DNA of 64,000 bases from Primulina eburnea (GCF_022965805.1 NC_133114.1:9258261-9322260), one strand, 5' to 3'; positions 21,719-33,727 are shown, numbered from the stretch's first letter. The notes: generated from the letters alone by a model not told the origin. Numbers and translations are program-made.

Positions 21719-22208
21719 TCTATCTCTATAGATCTGTATTCCCAATACAAAAGATGCTTCACCCAAGTCTTGCATCGAGAACTTGCTTGCTAACCATATC
21801 TTAGTTGATTGCAACATTCCTACATCATTCCCAATGAGTAGAATGTCATCAACATACAGCACCAGGAATGTCACAGCACTCCCACTGACCTTCTTGTACA
21901 CAGGGTTCCTCAGGATTCTTAGTAAAATCAAACTCTTTGATTGTACTATCGAATCTAAGGTTCCAAATCCTAGATGCCTGTTTTAGACCATAAATAGATC
22001 TCTGAAGTTTGCATACCATATGCTCACTTCCGACAGATGTAAACCCTTCGGGTTGAGACATGTAAATCTCTTCCTTAATATCCCCATTAAGAAAGGCTGT
22101 CTTAACATACATCTGCCATATCTCATAGTCATACCATACAGCTATGGCTAGCAAAATCCTTATGGACTTGAACATTGCAACTGGAGAAAAGGTTTCCTCA
22201 AAGTCAAC
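21716..22208 (-). pseudogene. Copia-B RT catalytic region, two frames
   Basis: The RT palm is present: MFKSIRILLAIAVWYDYEIWQMYVKTAFLNGDIKEEIYMSQ is cut here for length; the segment continues through VCKLQRSIYGLKQASRIWN. A 2-base loss near 21895 shifts the frame, and the catalytic YVDD box (VLYVDDILLIGND) is then read in the next frame up to the TAA at 21716-21718. This RT segment is separated from integrase by a TGA at 22209-22211, where copia-A has GGA (QRQGVDYE). Confidence 0.86.
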
Positions 22209-23375
22209 TCATTGTCTTTGAGTATATCCTTTTGCCACCAATCGCGCCTTGAAGGTCAATACCTTCCCATCCGCCCCAAGTTTCCTCTTGTAAATCCATT
22301 TACACCCTATGGGAACAATTTCCTGAGGTGGATCCACGAGATTCCACACTTGGTTCGAATGCATGGAATTCATCTCTGATTCCATTGCTTCAAGCCACTT
22401 GGATGAATCGGCATCGGATAATGCTTCCTTGAAGGTCCTTGGATCACATCCAAGGTTAGGCTCATCATGGTCTTCTTCAAGAAGCAGACCATACCTCATA
22501 GGTGGTCTCGAGACTCTCTCGGATCTTCTAGGAGCTCGTATCTCCTCTCTTGGCTCTTCGGGTGTGGGTTCTATAATTGTGGGTGTCTCTCGAACCTCTT
22601 CGAGTTCTATCATCTCGCCTTTTCTATCCAATAGAAATTCTTTTTCCAAAAAGGTTGCATTCCTAGAAACAAACACCTTTGTTTCTTGGGGATGATAGAA
22701 GTAATATCCAACAGAATTCTTTGGATATCCCAGAAAGTAACATAAAATGGATCGACTATCCAATTTATCTCCCACTACCTGCTTCACATAAGCAGGGCAC
22801 CCCCATATTCTAAGATAAGAATATTTGGGTGGCTTACCCATCCATATCTCATATGGAGTCTTGTCAACTGCCTTTGAATGGACATTGTTCAACAACAGTG
22901 CCGCTGTCTCAAGCGCATATCCCCAAAAGGATGGCGGCAACTCCGTGAACCCCATCATAGACCGAACCATGTCCATCAAAGTCCGGTTACGACGCTCCGA
23001 AACACCATTCAACTGCGGTGTAGCGGGCGGAGTCCACTGCGAGAGAATCTCATTCTCCCTAAGATACTCTTGGAACTCGGCACTCAAGTACTCACCACCT
23101 CGATCCGATCGAAGTGTCTTGATGCTTCGTCCCAATTTTTTCTCTACTTCACTTCTGAATTCTTTGAACCTTTCGAAGGATTCAGACTTGTATTTCATCA
23201 AATACACATACCCATACCTCGAAAGGTCATCGGTAAAGGTGATGAAGTAGGCATGTCCATGCTTAGTGGTGATGCTAAGCGGACCGCACACATCGGTATG
23301 GATCAAATCCAATAACCCTTTGGCTCGCTCCACATGGCCCTTAAAGGGAATTTTGGTCATCTTTCCTTTAGACAA
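22209..23375 (-). pseudogene. Copia-B integrase and start of RT
   Basis: The integrase core DDE residues are visible in LLDLIHTDVCGPL, TLRSDRGGEYLS and QLNGVSERRNRTL. Then come the copia integrase C-terminal region (WGCPAYVKQ, CYFLGYPKNSVGYYFY, FVSRNATFLEKEFLL), the acidic linker, and the first RT block (WLEAMESEMNSMHSNQVWNLV, PIGCKWIYKRKLGADG). It ends at an in-frame TGA after YTQRQ. The frame is displaced from the upstream pre-integrase segment by a shift near 23365. Confidence 0.9.
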
Positions 23376-23677
23376 GATTCACAAGTCGTGAGAGCATTAA
23401 TATCAGACATATTAAACATGCCCACTCCCAATAGCTTTTTCATCCTTCTTAGGGAAATATGTCCTAATCGAGCATGCCATAATTGTGCCGAATTTAGAGT
23501 ATCTTGTTTGCGCTTGTTTGTTGTTGTTACAGCTTGGACATTGTTAAGTGGAATATCTTTCAATTTTAAGGTGTAGAGATCATTTCCAAGTTCTCCGGTA
23601 CCAATTAAACATTCGTTCTTGTAAATGTTGCAAACACCTTTGCTAAATAAACAAGAAAATCCATCTTTATCAAGCAT
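23357..23677 (-). pseudogene. Copia-B end of protease and GAG-pre-integrase domain
   Basis: The frame carries MLDKDGFSCLFSKGVCNIYKNE (end of the protease-linker region), then LWHARLGHISLRRMKKLL and CESCLKER, the histidines and cysteines of the copia pre-integrase/integrase zinc finger. It joins the Gag-protease frame through a frameshift near 23690. Confidence 0.85.
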
Positions 23678-24477
23678 AGAAATGGAAATAATGTTTTCAC
23701 CAAGTCTGGTACAAACAAAACATCTCTTAAAACAAGCTTAAAATCATTGTTCAAATGCAAGTAAACATGTCCTACAGCCTTGGCAGCAACTCTTGCTCCA
23801 TTGCCCATCCTCAAGAAGGTCTCACCTTCCTTGAGCCTCCTACTTCTTCCCATCACCTGCAAATCATTACAGAGATGTGAGCCACAGCCGGTATCCAATA
23901 CCCAAGAAGTAGAGTTAATTGAAATGTTTACTTCAATATAGAACATACCCTTTCCAGAACCCTTCAAGGCAAGATATTCCTTGCAATTACGCCTCCAATG
24001 TCCAGGCTTCTTGCAGTGATGACAAATATCAACATTCTTGTTAGCTTTATCTGGTGTAGCTACCACAACGGGACTCGGAGCTTGCCTCTTCAAGGGCACG
24101 TTCTTCTTGGGACGTTGGAAAGAACGCTTCTTCCTCTTCCCACGTGGATCGGTCTTCGTACCAGATGAAGAACCCACATAAAGAACCGACTTCTCTTTCT
24201 TGATGGTGGACTCAAAGGTCACAAGCATGTTCACCAACTCCTCAAGGGTCGGCTCCATCTTGTTCATGTTGAAATTCACCACAAAAGGATCAAACGAGCT
24301 AGGCAGTGACAACAACAACACGTCGGTGGTCAACTCCGAAGGCAAGATCAAATCCATGCCAACGAGCTTGTCCACGAGCCCAATCAACTTTAGGCCATGC
24401 TCATGGACCGAGGCCCCATCTCGCATGCGTAAAGTGATGAGCTCCTTGACGGTAGCATGCCTAAGAGGCCGAGTCTG
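23605..24477 (-). pseudogene. Copia-B Gag C-terminal half, zinc knuckle and protease
   Basis: In frame with the Gag start but cut off by a TAG at 24478-24480. It has the Gag helices (LIGLVDKLVGMDLILPSEL, LEELVNMLVTFESTIKKEKS), the zinc knuckle CHHCKKPGHWRRNC, and the aspartic protease active site in SWVLDTGCGSHLCNDL (DTGC rather than DTGA/DSGA). A frameshift near 23690 ends it within the protease. Confidence 0.85.
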
Positions 24478-24798
24478 CTAACCAAAGAGCTCCTTGAGGT
24501 GCAAATGAATGTCAGCAGCACTCTTTGCACCCTCAAAACGTCTCTGCAGCTCATCATTCATAGAAGCCTGCATATAACACTTGGCCTTCAAGTCATGGTC
24601 ACACCAATCCTTGTAGGTCTGCAATTCCTCAGAAGTGTAGTCAGTCGGAGCCTTATCAGGGGGCGACTCATTTAGTGTATATGCAATCTTTTCCGAGTTC
24701 AAGACGATTTTCAGATTACTTAGCCAAGTGAGGTAGTTAGGTCCGGTTAACACATGTTTTTCGAGTATGGCAGAAAGCGGATTGCGAATTGAAGACAT
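24478..24798 (-). pseudogene. gag: Copia-B Gag N-terminal part
   Basis: It starts at the ATG at 24798 (MSSIRNPLSAILEKHVLTGP) and encodes the Ty1/copia Gag N-terminal domain (YLTWLSNLKIVLNSEKIAYTL, KDWCDHDLKAKCYMQASMNDEL). It stops at TAG 24478-24480 after HLKELFG; the codon after the stop continues the same frame (QTRPLRHATVKELI), so this is a single nonsense change. The open frame upstream of the ATG is leader sequence. Confidence 0.85.
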
Positions 24799-24990
24799 TG
24801 TCAAATAGTACTGAAAAGTAAACAGATAAATGTTAATGACTATTTTAAAATATTTAGTAAGATATAAAGTATGGTCTTTAACTTTATAAATGTTTACTCC
24901 CACTGTTTTGACATCTTTCACTACCCTCTAGTGAAGACGGGAAACTCCTTTCCTCAGTAGGTACGTAAGGTCCAATTAGCGAATTATGAT

Positions 24991-25279
24991 CCCGAATAAT
25001 ATCAGCCAATCATAATTCCTAAAAGGTAGTTTCCAATTGCATCGCCATGCAACCCTCTACGTAAACTTTTGTCTCACGTTTGATTAGGACCCAATAATAT
25101 GACGTCGTTCATCTTTACGTGTCAAGCCTAACCCATCGATATTGAACCTTAATGGACGGTCGCCATGAGTTCCCTCAATAATATGAGCCGAAATCATGGG
25201 AGTTCCACGTAGTTCACATCACTATGTCAATGGATGTCACAGCTTTCCGGCACCCAAAGCTCCCCCAATAATATGAGCC
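24991..25279 (-). repeat. Fourfold GGCTCATATTATTGGGG motif in copia-B leader
   Basis: Minus-strand copies at 25262-25279, 25172-25189, 25090-25103 and 24991-25007, spaced about 83-97 nt. They match the copia-A copies in order and variant by variant (the third is GTCATATTATTGGGTCC, the fourth GGCTGATATTATTCGGG). Confidence 0.7.
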
Positions 25280-26403
25280 GAGCCCCGAGTACGGATAGCG
25301 TTCATCATGCATCCATTGTCGATGGAAGACAAGGAAATTATAAACAAATTTATAATTCCCCTTTTCGGACTTGATATTAATTTTGAATCTTATTCAAAAT
25401 GAGGGTTTTTAATTTTGAAAGGTCTCATCATTAATTTTATTTAAAAAAACTCGCCATGTTTGATCATATGTTTGCCGGATTCATGCAACTTTGTTATTAT
25501 CATAATAATAACGCACATACTCATTATTTATAACATATCATGCATATATTATAAACAGTAAACAAACAAGGATGATCAATCGCCCGAAAACTAATGGCCC
25601 GTGTGAGCTAAACACGGGCCTAGGTCCAATCCTAGGGTAAATGCACGGGATGCAATGCAACTATTACATTAGCTTCCAATATTTACATGTCTTCGATCTT
25701 CATAATCATCATGGCCACCATCTTCCAATCTTGATCATCCACTATACTAATATTTACAAATAAATATCCATGGCAAATAGGGATACATCTCATGGGGTGG
25801 GAACGGGGCCATAAACCAAGCCCACTTTATAAATTGATAATTATTACAATCATTCAACACAAAATATCCTAGCATACACCTAGCAAATTGGGTTTGGGCT
25901 TTTGATCATCCTTCATGCATAATATCACATATCATACACCATCAATTAATTATCACAATAATTAATTGATCCAATATTATATATCTTGAACCAATCACTA
26001 ACCGCCACGATTATAAACTAAATTAACAAAGTATACAAACACCTTTGTCTACTTTCCAATTAATTTATTTATAACCGAATTTCTTATAAATCACAATTTA
26101 CTATAAATAATTAAAGTCCAACTTCAATTATTTATTTTATGAGAAAAATTTGCAACTTTTGTAATTTTAAACTTAAGGACAAAAAACTTATTTTTCACCA
26201 AAAACATTTTGGCCCATTTAAAATTCACAAATATGTTAGCCATCCAATGGCCCAACAACTCAAGGCCCATGACACTTTGATAATCCAAAACACTTTTGGA
26301 AACCCTAGTCGTCATCGCCGTCGCCGGAGCTCCGTCACCGGATTCCGGCCAACTTTAGCAAAAAAATTTTTTTTATTAAATCATAGGGGGGTTTCGGGCA
26401 GCC

Positions 26404-26449
26404 CCTCGGGCAGCCCGAGGTGCCCGAAATGGGCAGCAACTTGCTGCCC
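26404..26449 (-). repeat. GC-rich hairpins in copia-B leader
   Basis: Two perfect stem-loops: CCTCGGG-CAG-CCCGAGG (26404-26420) and GGGCAGCAA-C-TTGCTGCCC (26431-26449). They sit about 110 bp from the primer site, the position of the larger GC block in copia-A, and share the GGGCAG arm and a neighbouring GGGGACGACT. Confidence 0.7.
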
Positions 26450-26558
26450 AAAGTCGTCCCCAAAACCGGCGACGATTTGATGCAAAAATTTGTCTCATGC
26501 GGTTAGAAATTGACCTCAATATAATATCATGTATATGCTACAAAAACTAGTACCCTTA

Positions 26559-26571
26559 GCTCATGATACCA
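26559..26571 (-). other. Primer binding site of copia-B
   Basis: On the minus strand TGGTATCATGAGC starts 2 bp after the 5' LTR end GATCCCTTTCA. It differs from the usual TGGTATCAGAGC by an inserted T, so pairing with tRNA-Met would be shorter. Confidence 0.82.
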
Positions 26572-26573
26572 CT

Positions 26574-28636
26574 TGAAAGGGATCGATTTTAGGTGACCGA
26601 AAATGCAACGGAAGCAACAAAATTTTCGAAAGACACATGGAAATTTCGGCCACCTCTAGTACTAGGTGTAACATAAACAAAAACACAAAAATGTCATACA
26701 TAGTGTGTTGAGAAATCGTTACCTATCAACCTCTTGAGGTTGATGATGGCTCCAACCAAGATGTAAACAACTTGGCTCTTGAAAGGTTGACCTTCTACAA
26801 GCTTCCCTTTGAGCCCGCCTTGCTCAAATATTAAGCCCACCACCAACAAGCTAGATCCACTCTAATTTTGCACTAGAAAAATTAGAGCATTTTTATTTGA
26901 GAAGTGATTTCTTTCCTCAACTCTTGAAGAAGAAAAATGAGAGAAAACTTGGAGAAGAATGTGTGTAGGTTTCGGCCACTTCAAGCTTGAATGGAGGGGA
27001 AGGGAGACTAGCCTTGATAGTGTAAAAAGGTGTTGTTGGCATGTGTGACACATGTCTTGAACATTGAGAAAGTTGTCTCCCTAACTCTTCACCTCCCATG
27101 CATGCAAGTCTTATTTGATTTTTAACAATTAAAAATCCATGGACTTATTTTTAATTATCTCAAACATATTTGAGACTAATTAAACATTACTTGAATTTAC
27201 TCAAGTCCACTAGTTAAATAATTTATTTAAATTGAGCTCTACAAGACTCAATTTAATTTAATTAATTCAACACTTGAAATAATTTAATTATTTGGACTCT
27301 ACTAGGTCCACTAGTGTTTAATTAATTCAACACTTAAATTAATTTAATTTAGTCCATAATAATGTTTATGAAAATCACAATTATCAAATACATTATTCAC
27401 TTGGCCAACTTTTAATTTAGGAACACTTCCATAAATTAAAATTTACATTTCTCTCATAAAAGTCATATTTCTAATTTTCCTTACGCTTATAAACCCCTTT
27501 ATAAGCCCACATTGAACTATTTTTACTTCTCAACGGGATCTAGAAAGCCAGCACTTGTGTGGCCCTCAATGGTTCATTGATACAACTAGCCGTGGGTTCA
27601 CATCTCCATGTGATTCGGACTAAACATGTCCTTATATGAGCATACCCCAATTGCTCCATTCTTACTTATCAACCCCTTGATAACAAGAACATCAAAACTC
27701 AAGTCTGATAGTACCCAACCAACCATGTTAAACGCCTTGCAACATCGCTTACATGATTCCCTAGGTATCAAATGATAGTGCCTGCAAGAACCATTCAATT
27801 ATGGTTAGCGTACAGTACGGTCTCTTCAACTCATATATCCCGACCGATTCGACAACCATTGGTTTATCGAGAGTTGTCAATGAATCGATACTATGTGTCA
27901 TGTCGTAGTTCCATCGATGGTGTAATCTATGAAACCCCTTTCATAATTACCACCATACTCTGATCAGAGATTTCAATCTACATACACATGAGAACACATA
28001 GGATATACATACCCGAAGGTAAGCGGTGAATCCCCGACTACAATGCATCGACTCCTATATGTTTCGATAGAACACCCAACCTTGCCACCTGATGACCCCA
28101 TGAGAGTCGGTAAACAAGCCAAAGTGTAATTCTAGCACATAGAGTCTCAATGTTGTCCCGGGTCATAAGGATTAATGGTGTACAACCATAAACTAGGACT
28201 TTTCCACTCGATTAGTGAGAACCACTTGGAAAGTCCTTTATGGAGGGTTGTTCAGTGCACTCTACCAGGAGCACCTATCTGTATGATCGGACATCACAAT
28301 GTCCCCTACCAATGAAACATGGTACTCACATCGCAGATACTAGTCTCTAACTCGAGCGGCCTATATCCTTCTTAGCGGCGGCTGAATCGACTAGGAACTG
28401 TTTAGAATATACAGTATTCCGAATATGAGTTTCATGATACTCATCATATGAGCATCTCATATTCTTTCTACTATTTGTATATTCAAGGACTTTATCTATG
28501 CAACTAGCATGGGTATATAGATAAAGAAGTGCCAAAATAATAATTTCAAATATTATCAATATAAAGATCGTTTATACATAGAGTTTCATTGTGAACACTC
28601 GGCCGACACTTGGCTCGACGGGCACCTACTCTAACA
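26574..28636 (-). repeat. Copia-B 5' LTR
   Basis: 2063 bp; on the minus strand it begins TGTTAGAGTAGGTGCCC at 28636 and ends at 26574. Internal parts resemble the copia-A LTR (for example the region around 27590-28300 against 37590-38300), supporting shared ancestry. Confidence 0.94.
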
Positions 28637-29299
28637 CATGCAAGATGGTAAGACCATAGTATGCAAGCTAAAGTGTAACATGCTCGCTTTTATGTCAAAT
28701 GAACTGTAGGGACAGTTTGAGGAAATGTTGAATGCTGCTGACATTTAAATGCACGTGCAAGAGTTGCATGGTGCATGAAACTCATACGATGATGCACACT
28801 GCTTTCAAGGAGCTCATGACTATACACATGCAAGATGGGGCTCTAGCCCATGAGCATTGTGTATATATGACTGTGCTTATTGAAAATGTGGTGGGCCTGG
28901 AAAATGTGATTCCTAACGAGTTACTAGATAACATCAATTTGTTGTCTTTCTCTTCCTCATTTGACGGGGTTATGGTGAATTGAATAAGATAGATGATAGC
29001 CTTGAAGAGCTAGTCAATACGCTTATAATTTATGAGATCACCATAAAACATGGAATTTTTGTTTTTCTTATGGCCCTCTCGTCAGACGAAAATGGCCCAC
29101 AAGATAAGGGAAAGAAATGTTCTGCCCCTCACAAGAAAACCAATCCTAATAAGAAGAAAACTCTGAAAGACACTTAAAAGGCCTACAAAGCCCGATAAGT
29201 CAGAACATATTTATTTCACTGCAAGAAGTCCGGACATAAGAAATTATATGCGCCAGAATTGTTCTGGAAATGATAAGTGAATGTCCGAGTAAACATGAT
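28637..29299 (+). pseudogene. gag: Copia-A gag, remainder, heavily decayed
   Basis: Translated pieces match copia-B Gag: KCNMLAFMSNEL, FKELMTIHMQDGALAHEH, VVGLENVIPNELLDNINLLSFSSSFDG, NKIDDSLEELVNTLIIYEITIKH. Several stop codons interrupt it. The zinc knuckle is degraded (FHCKKSGHKK, lacking conserved cysteines). The protease domain is missing: sequence jumps from the knuckle to the pre-integrase region near 29300, a deletion of roughly 0.4 kb relative to copia-B. Confidence 0.8.
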
Positions 29300-30039
29300 T
29301 TCAACAACAAACAAAAGAAAGTTAGATGATCCAAATCCACACAAATATGGCACGCTAGACTAGGTCATATTTCCCAAAGAATGATGCACAAGCTAGTGGG
29401 AGAAAGCATGTTTGACTTATCAGACATAAATTCTCTACCTACTTGTAAGTCCTGTCTAAAAGGAAAATTGACCAAGACTCCATTCGATGGAAAGGTGGAA
29501 CGTGCGCATGGTCTACTGGATTTGATCCACACAGACATTTGTGGCCTGCTAAGTGTTAGCACAAAATATATGCAATCCTACTTCATTACCTTTACTGATG
29601 ACCATTCGAGGTATTGGTATGTTTATACGATGAAACACAAATCTGAAGCATTTGAAAGGTTCAAAGAATTCAGATCTGAAGTAGAAACCAGCTAGAAAGA
29701 AGTATTAAGGCATTTCGATCTAATCGAAGTGGAGAATACTTGAGTGCTGAATTTTTGGGTTATCTAAAAGAGAATGTGATTCTCACAGTGGACTCCACCA
29801 GCAACACCACAATTGAACGGTGTTTCTGAACATTGTAAGCGAACCTTGTTGGACATGGTTCGATCAATGATGAGATTCACTGAATTGCCTACATCGTTTT
29901 GGGGCTTTGCGCTTGAAACTGTGGCAATGTTGTTGAATAATGTCTATGCTAGAGTAGTGGATAAAACATCATATGAGATATGGATGGGAAAAACTCCCAA
30001 GTATTCTTACATGAGAATATGGGGACGTCCTGCTTACGT
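29300..30039 (+). pseudogene. Copia-A integrase, 5' part
   Basis: The zinc finger region (TLGHISQRMMHKLV, CKSCLKGKLTKTPF) and the integrase core (LLDLIHTDICGLLS, SYFITFTDDHSRYWYVY, PQLNGVSEHCKRTLLDM) are recognisable. The second catalytic block (KALRSDRGGEY in relatives) is ruined by frameshifts and stops around 29695-29790. The sequence breaks after GRPAYV at 30039, where the composite element begins; the next codons (KQTVGDK) are found at 35299. Confidence 0.85.
30002..30039 (+). repeat. 38-bp flanking duplication, left copy
   Basis: It starts TATTCTTACATGAGAATATG and ends CTTACGT, and encodes YSYMRIWGRPAYV of copia-A integrase. The same 38 bp recur perfectly at 35261-35298 on the other side of the composite insertion. 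It is far longer than the 5-bp duplication made by integrase. Confidence 0.9.
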
Positions 30040-30136
30040 ATCAGCTTTAGTTCTTGTAAAAAATATGAAATTTCGAATTTTAAACATCAAAATCAGTTTC
30101 AATGCTCTTTCAAGAACAACCTGCTCTGATACCACT

Positions 30137-31838
30137 TGATGGGATCGATTAACATATCAATCGTTGAGCTACAATAGCTCGGTTCTTGAAATATTGAACA
30201 CCGATGAATTAAATCAAGTTTGGTTAAAAACCAAGCGGAAGATACTCGAAATAATCCTTCGTAGAAACCGATTAAATATTTTGTAAACCATTTAAGATAT
30301 ATGCAAGTTGAATGAGTAAAAAGATTTTCGGTTGAAGCATTTTATCAAACACTTGGTATGCAATATTTTGGTATTTGAAGAAGACATAAAATGCTTCAAC
30401 AATGCATCTATAAAAACAGTGAAAATGATAAATAAATGCAATAGACAAATAGACACGAATTTGTTTATGGATGTTCGGAGATTTCAAACACTCCTACGTC
30501 ACCCCTTCTTCCCCTTGGGAAGGATCCACTAGAAGACTTTGATTTATACAACACTTTGTACAAACCCATTCAGCTAGGACTTACCCACTGCCTAAACTGA
30601 ACTCCTAGCACTCAAGATTATAGGCAGCACCTCACAATCAGCATATTGTTTAATTTCTCATATGCAAAGACTACAAACACAATGTTTTACGTCTTTGTGT
30701 AAAGACTCACTCAACTAAACTTGTAAGCTCAACTCTCTCGTATATGTGTGAGTGATTGTGTGTGTGGAGAATTTATCTTTTACAGTGCACATCTCAAATG
30801 TATCCTCACACAAGGGCTTATGCTCTCAACTAGCTAATATATTCATGCTAACTGCCCATGCTTTGAATCCCCTTCAAAAGCTCTTGTTTGATCTTCAAGA
30901 TGTTGTATTTATAAGCCCCAACAATGATATATACGTTAGACACAAGAATATGACCGTTGAGAAAGTTTCTGTACTGTTTCCGAGATTGCAACGGTCAAAT
31001 TCGTCTTGCTGGACTTTTTCCCGACTGGTCAACTCTGGTCAACTGGTCAACTAAACTGGTCAATCAGTTCAACTGGTTCAGTTCAACTGGTTCAACTGGT
31101 CTGGTTCAGTTCAACTGGTTCAGTTCAGCTGGTCTGGTTCAACTGGTCTGGTTCAGTTCAGCTGGTCTGGTTCAACTGCTCTTCAGCTGGTCTGGTTCAG
31201 TTCAACTGGTTCAGTTGGTTGGTCAACTGGTCAGCAGCTGGTTCAGTTCAGCAGGTCAGCAGCTGGTTCAGTTCAGCAGGTCTGGTTCAGTTGAGTTTCA
31301 ACTGGTTTGCTGAAATCAGCCTAACTGATTTCAGTTGGTGCAAAACCAGTAGCTTCATCGCCATTTATCAGCATCTTAAGCTTCGATTCAGACTTTGACT
31401 TCTCATAATGATTTGTAGATCTTTGTCTTATCTTTCCAACGCATACTCAATCGCTTCATTTCGATAACTGAGCTGAGAGATATGACCAAAATACCACAGC
31501 TGCTCAAACACAACTGATTGCTGTTTTTGTCTGATCAGTTAGGTAATTGAGCGATCCGTTAGACCATGATAACATCCGATTTTGCCTAATTGACGTGAAA
31601 TACGATTTGTTCCAAATTGCGTTTTCTAATCAGTCCAGTTGGCGGATTGTCGTTTGGATCATCCAGCTGAGAGATATCATCAAAATACCGAAGCTCGCCA
31701 GAAATTCAGTTTGTGCAAAATTCAGTTTCAGCTTGCTTCTTGTGTTTGCAACTTCACACTTGAGTAAATATGTTAGGAACACAATAACAAGTTTTGTTAA
31801 CATCAAAATCAAGATTGCGAACTTGAAAAGTTCCAACA
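30137..31838 (-). repeat. Inverted LTR of composite element
   Basis: 1702 bp; read on the minus strand it starts TGTTGGAACTTTTC at 31838 and ends GATCCCATCA. It is longer than its sisters because of an expanded minisatellite (31015-31315). A minus-strand TATAAATA is at 30906-30913. The primer-site sequence (TGGTATCAGAGC, minus strand 30123-30134) and about 80 bp of internal sequence remain on its left. Confidence 0.9.
31015..31315. repeat. Expanded CTGGTTCAGTTCAA-type minisatellite in LTR
   Basis: About 300 bp built from short units such as CTGGTTCAGTTCAA, CTGGTCAA and CAGCTGGT. The matching position is about 10-15 bp in 31843-33288 (near 32380) and about 110 bp in 33728-35260 (34255-34370), giving three length states in three copies. 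The units keep frames open (serine/valine/glutamine-rich) without coding meaning. Confidence 0.88.
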
Positions 31839-31842
31839 ATAT

Positions 31843-33288
31843 TGTTGGAACTTTTCAAGTTCGCAATCTTGATTTTGATGTTAACAAAACTTGTTATTGT
31901 GTTCCTAACATATTTACTCAAGTGTGAAGTTGCAAACACAAGAAGCAAGCTGAAACTGAATTCTGCACAAACTGAATTTCTGGCAAGCTTCTGTATTTTG
32001 ATGATATCTCTCAGCTGGATGATCCAAACAACAATCCGCGATTTGGACTGATTAGAAAACTCAATTTGGAACAAATCGTATTTCACGTCAGTTGGGCAAA
32101 ATCGGATGTTATCAAGGGCTAACTGATCGCTGAAGTGACGAACTGATTGCACGAAAACAACAATCAGTTGGCTTTGAGCAGCTGTGGTATTTTGGTCATA
32201 TCTCTCATCTCGATTATCGAAACGAAGCGATTCAGTATGCGTTGGAAAGATAAGACAAAGATCTACAAATCATTATGAGAAGTCAAAGTCTGAATCGAAG
32301 CTTAAGATGCTGATAAATGACGATGAAGCTACTGGTTCTGCACCAACTGAAATCAGTTAGGCCGATTTCAGCAAACCAGTTGACCAGTCGGGAAAATTGC
32401 TGAATTTGACCGTTGCAATTCCCGAAACAGTACAGAAACTTTCCAACGGTCATATTCTTGTGTCTAACGTGTATATCATTGTTGGAGCCTATAAATACAA
32501 CATCTTGAAGATCAAACAAAAGCTTTTGAAGTGGATTCAAAGCATGGGCACTTAGCATGAATATATCAGCTAGTTGAGAGCACAAGCCCTTGTGTGAGGA
32601 AACATTTGAGATGTACACTGTAACTGATAAATTCCTCACACACAATCACTCACACATATACAGAGAGTTTGAGCTGAAAAGTTTAGTTGAGTGAGTCTTT
32701 ACACAAAGACGTAAAACATTGTGTTTGTAGTCTTTGCATATGAGACATTAAACAATATGCTGATTGTGAGGTGCTGCCTACAATCTTGAGTGCTAGGAGT
32801 TCAGTTTTAGGCAGTGGGTAAGTCCTAGCTGAATGGGTTTGTACAATGAGTTGTATAAATCAAAGTCTTCTAGTGGATCCTTCCCAAGGGGAAGAAGGGG
32901 TGACGTAGGAGTGTTTGAAATCTCCGAACATCCATAAACAAATTCGTGTCTATTTGTTTATTGCATTTACTTATCATTTCCATAGTTTTAAAGAAGCATT
33001 GTTGAAGTATTTTATGTGTTCTTCAAATACCAAAATATTGTATACCAAGTGTTTGATAAAATGCTTCAACCGAAAATACTTTTACTCATTCAACTTGCAT
33101 ATATTTTAAATGCTTTACAAAATATTTATTCGGTTTCTACGAAGGGTTATTTCGAGTGTTTTCCGCTTGGTTTTTTTTTTTAACCAAACTCGATTTAATT
33201 CATCGGTGTTCAATATTTCAAGAACCGAGCTATTTTAGCTCAACGATTACCCTTCTAAACACTCTTTAGTCATTAACCGATCCTATCA
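31843..33288 (+). repeat. Non-autonomous element 5' LTR
   Basis: 1446 bp from TGTTGGAACTTTTC to GATCCTATCA, with TATAAATA at 32490-32497. It is followed after AG by the primer site. Its first bases form a perfect palindrome with the inverted LTR (CCAACAATATTGTTGG). Confidence 0.92.
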
Positions 33289-33727
33289 AGTGGTATCAGA
33301 GCGGGTTGTTCTTGAAAGAACATTGAAACTGATTTTGATGTATAAAATTCGAAATTTCAGATTTTTTACACATATATATGCAAAACTGAATTTTCGCGCA
33401 GCTTGCAGCGACCGTGGGAAAAATGACATATCTCCTTGCTCGAGTGTCCAAATGACGAACCGTTTTTTGCGTTGTAAACTAGACTCGTAGAGGTTCGCAG
33501 CGGTATAAAATTTTCAGCCTAGTTATGCTCCAGAAAATACAGTTTATTCATTGAAGGCAAAGCATATGTGCTGCAGCAGAAAATGAGCCATAAAGAAAAT
33601 TGGGGGAGAAAATTTTGTTTAAAATGTTTTGAAAATATGACTTTTTGATTCACACAAAAATGGGGAGAAATATGTTAGTTGAGTTGATTGTTTATCCAAG
33701 TTTTGTGATCATCAAAAAGGGGGAGCT
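33289..33727 (+). other. Short internal region of non-autonomous LTR element
   Basis: Only 439 bp, non-coding. A primer site TGGTATCAGAGC lies at 33291-33302 and a polypurine tract (AAAAAGGGGGAGCT, 33714-33727) at the end. Such an element needs proteins from an autonomous relative to move. Confidence 0.88.

Larger units (their letters stand above)
24799..26558 (-). other. Untranslated leader of copia-B
   Basis: About 1.76 kb between the gag ATG and the primer site, without convincing protein. It contains the fourfold ATATTATTGGG motif (24991-25279), a segment shared with the copia-A leader (around 25780-25830), and GC-rich hairpins (26404-26449) close to the primer site. Confidence 0.75.
18786..28636 (-). 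mobile_element. Copia-B: Ty1/copia element on minus strand, decayed
   Basis: A 9851-bp element inserted in the copia-A gag region in opposite orientation. A 6-bp duplication CATGCA is seen at 18780-18785 and 28637-28642 (5-6 bp depending on where the LTR end is set). LTRs are 2070 bp (left, 3') and 2063 bp (right, 5'), beginning TGTTAGAGTAGGTGCCC and ending GATCCCTTTCA on the minus strand. The LTR start and protein sequence resemble copia-A, so the two belong to related subfamilies. The coding region has at least three in-frame stops and three frameshifts. Confidence 0.93.

Noticed and set aside
22363..23315. Plus-strand frames of 110-145 codons opposite copia-B integrase
   Set aside because: Antisense shadows of the minus-strand integrase gene.
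27598..27963. Short frames in the copia-B LTR that also occur near 20254
   Set aside because: LTR-derived duplicates without motif.
30957..31398. Serine/glycine/valine-rich repeat proteins of 118 and 130 codons
   Set aside because: Low-complexity translations of the LTR minisatellite.
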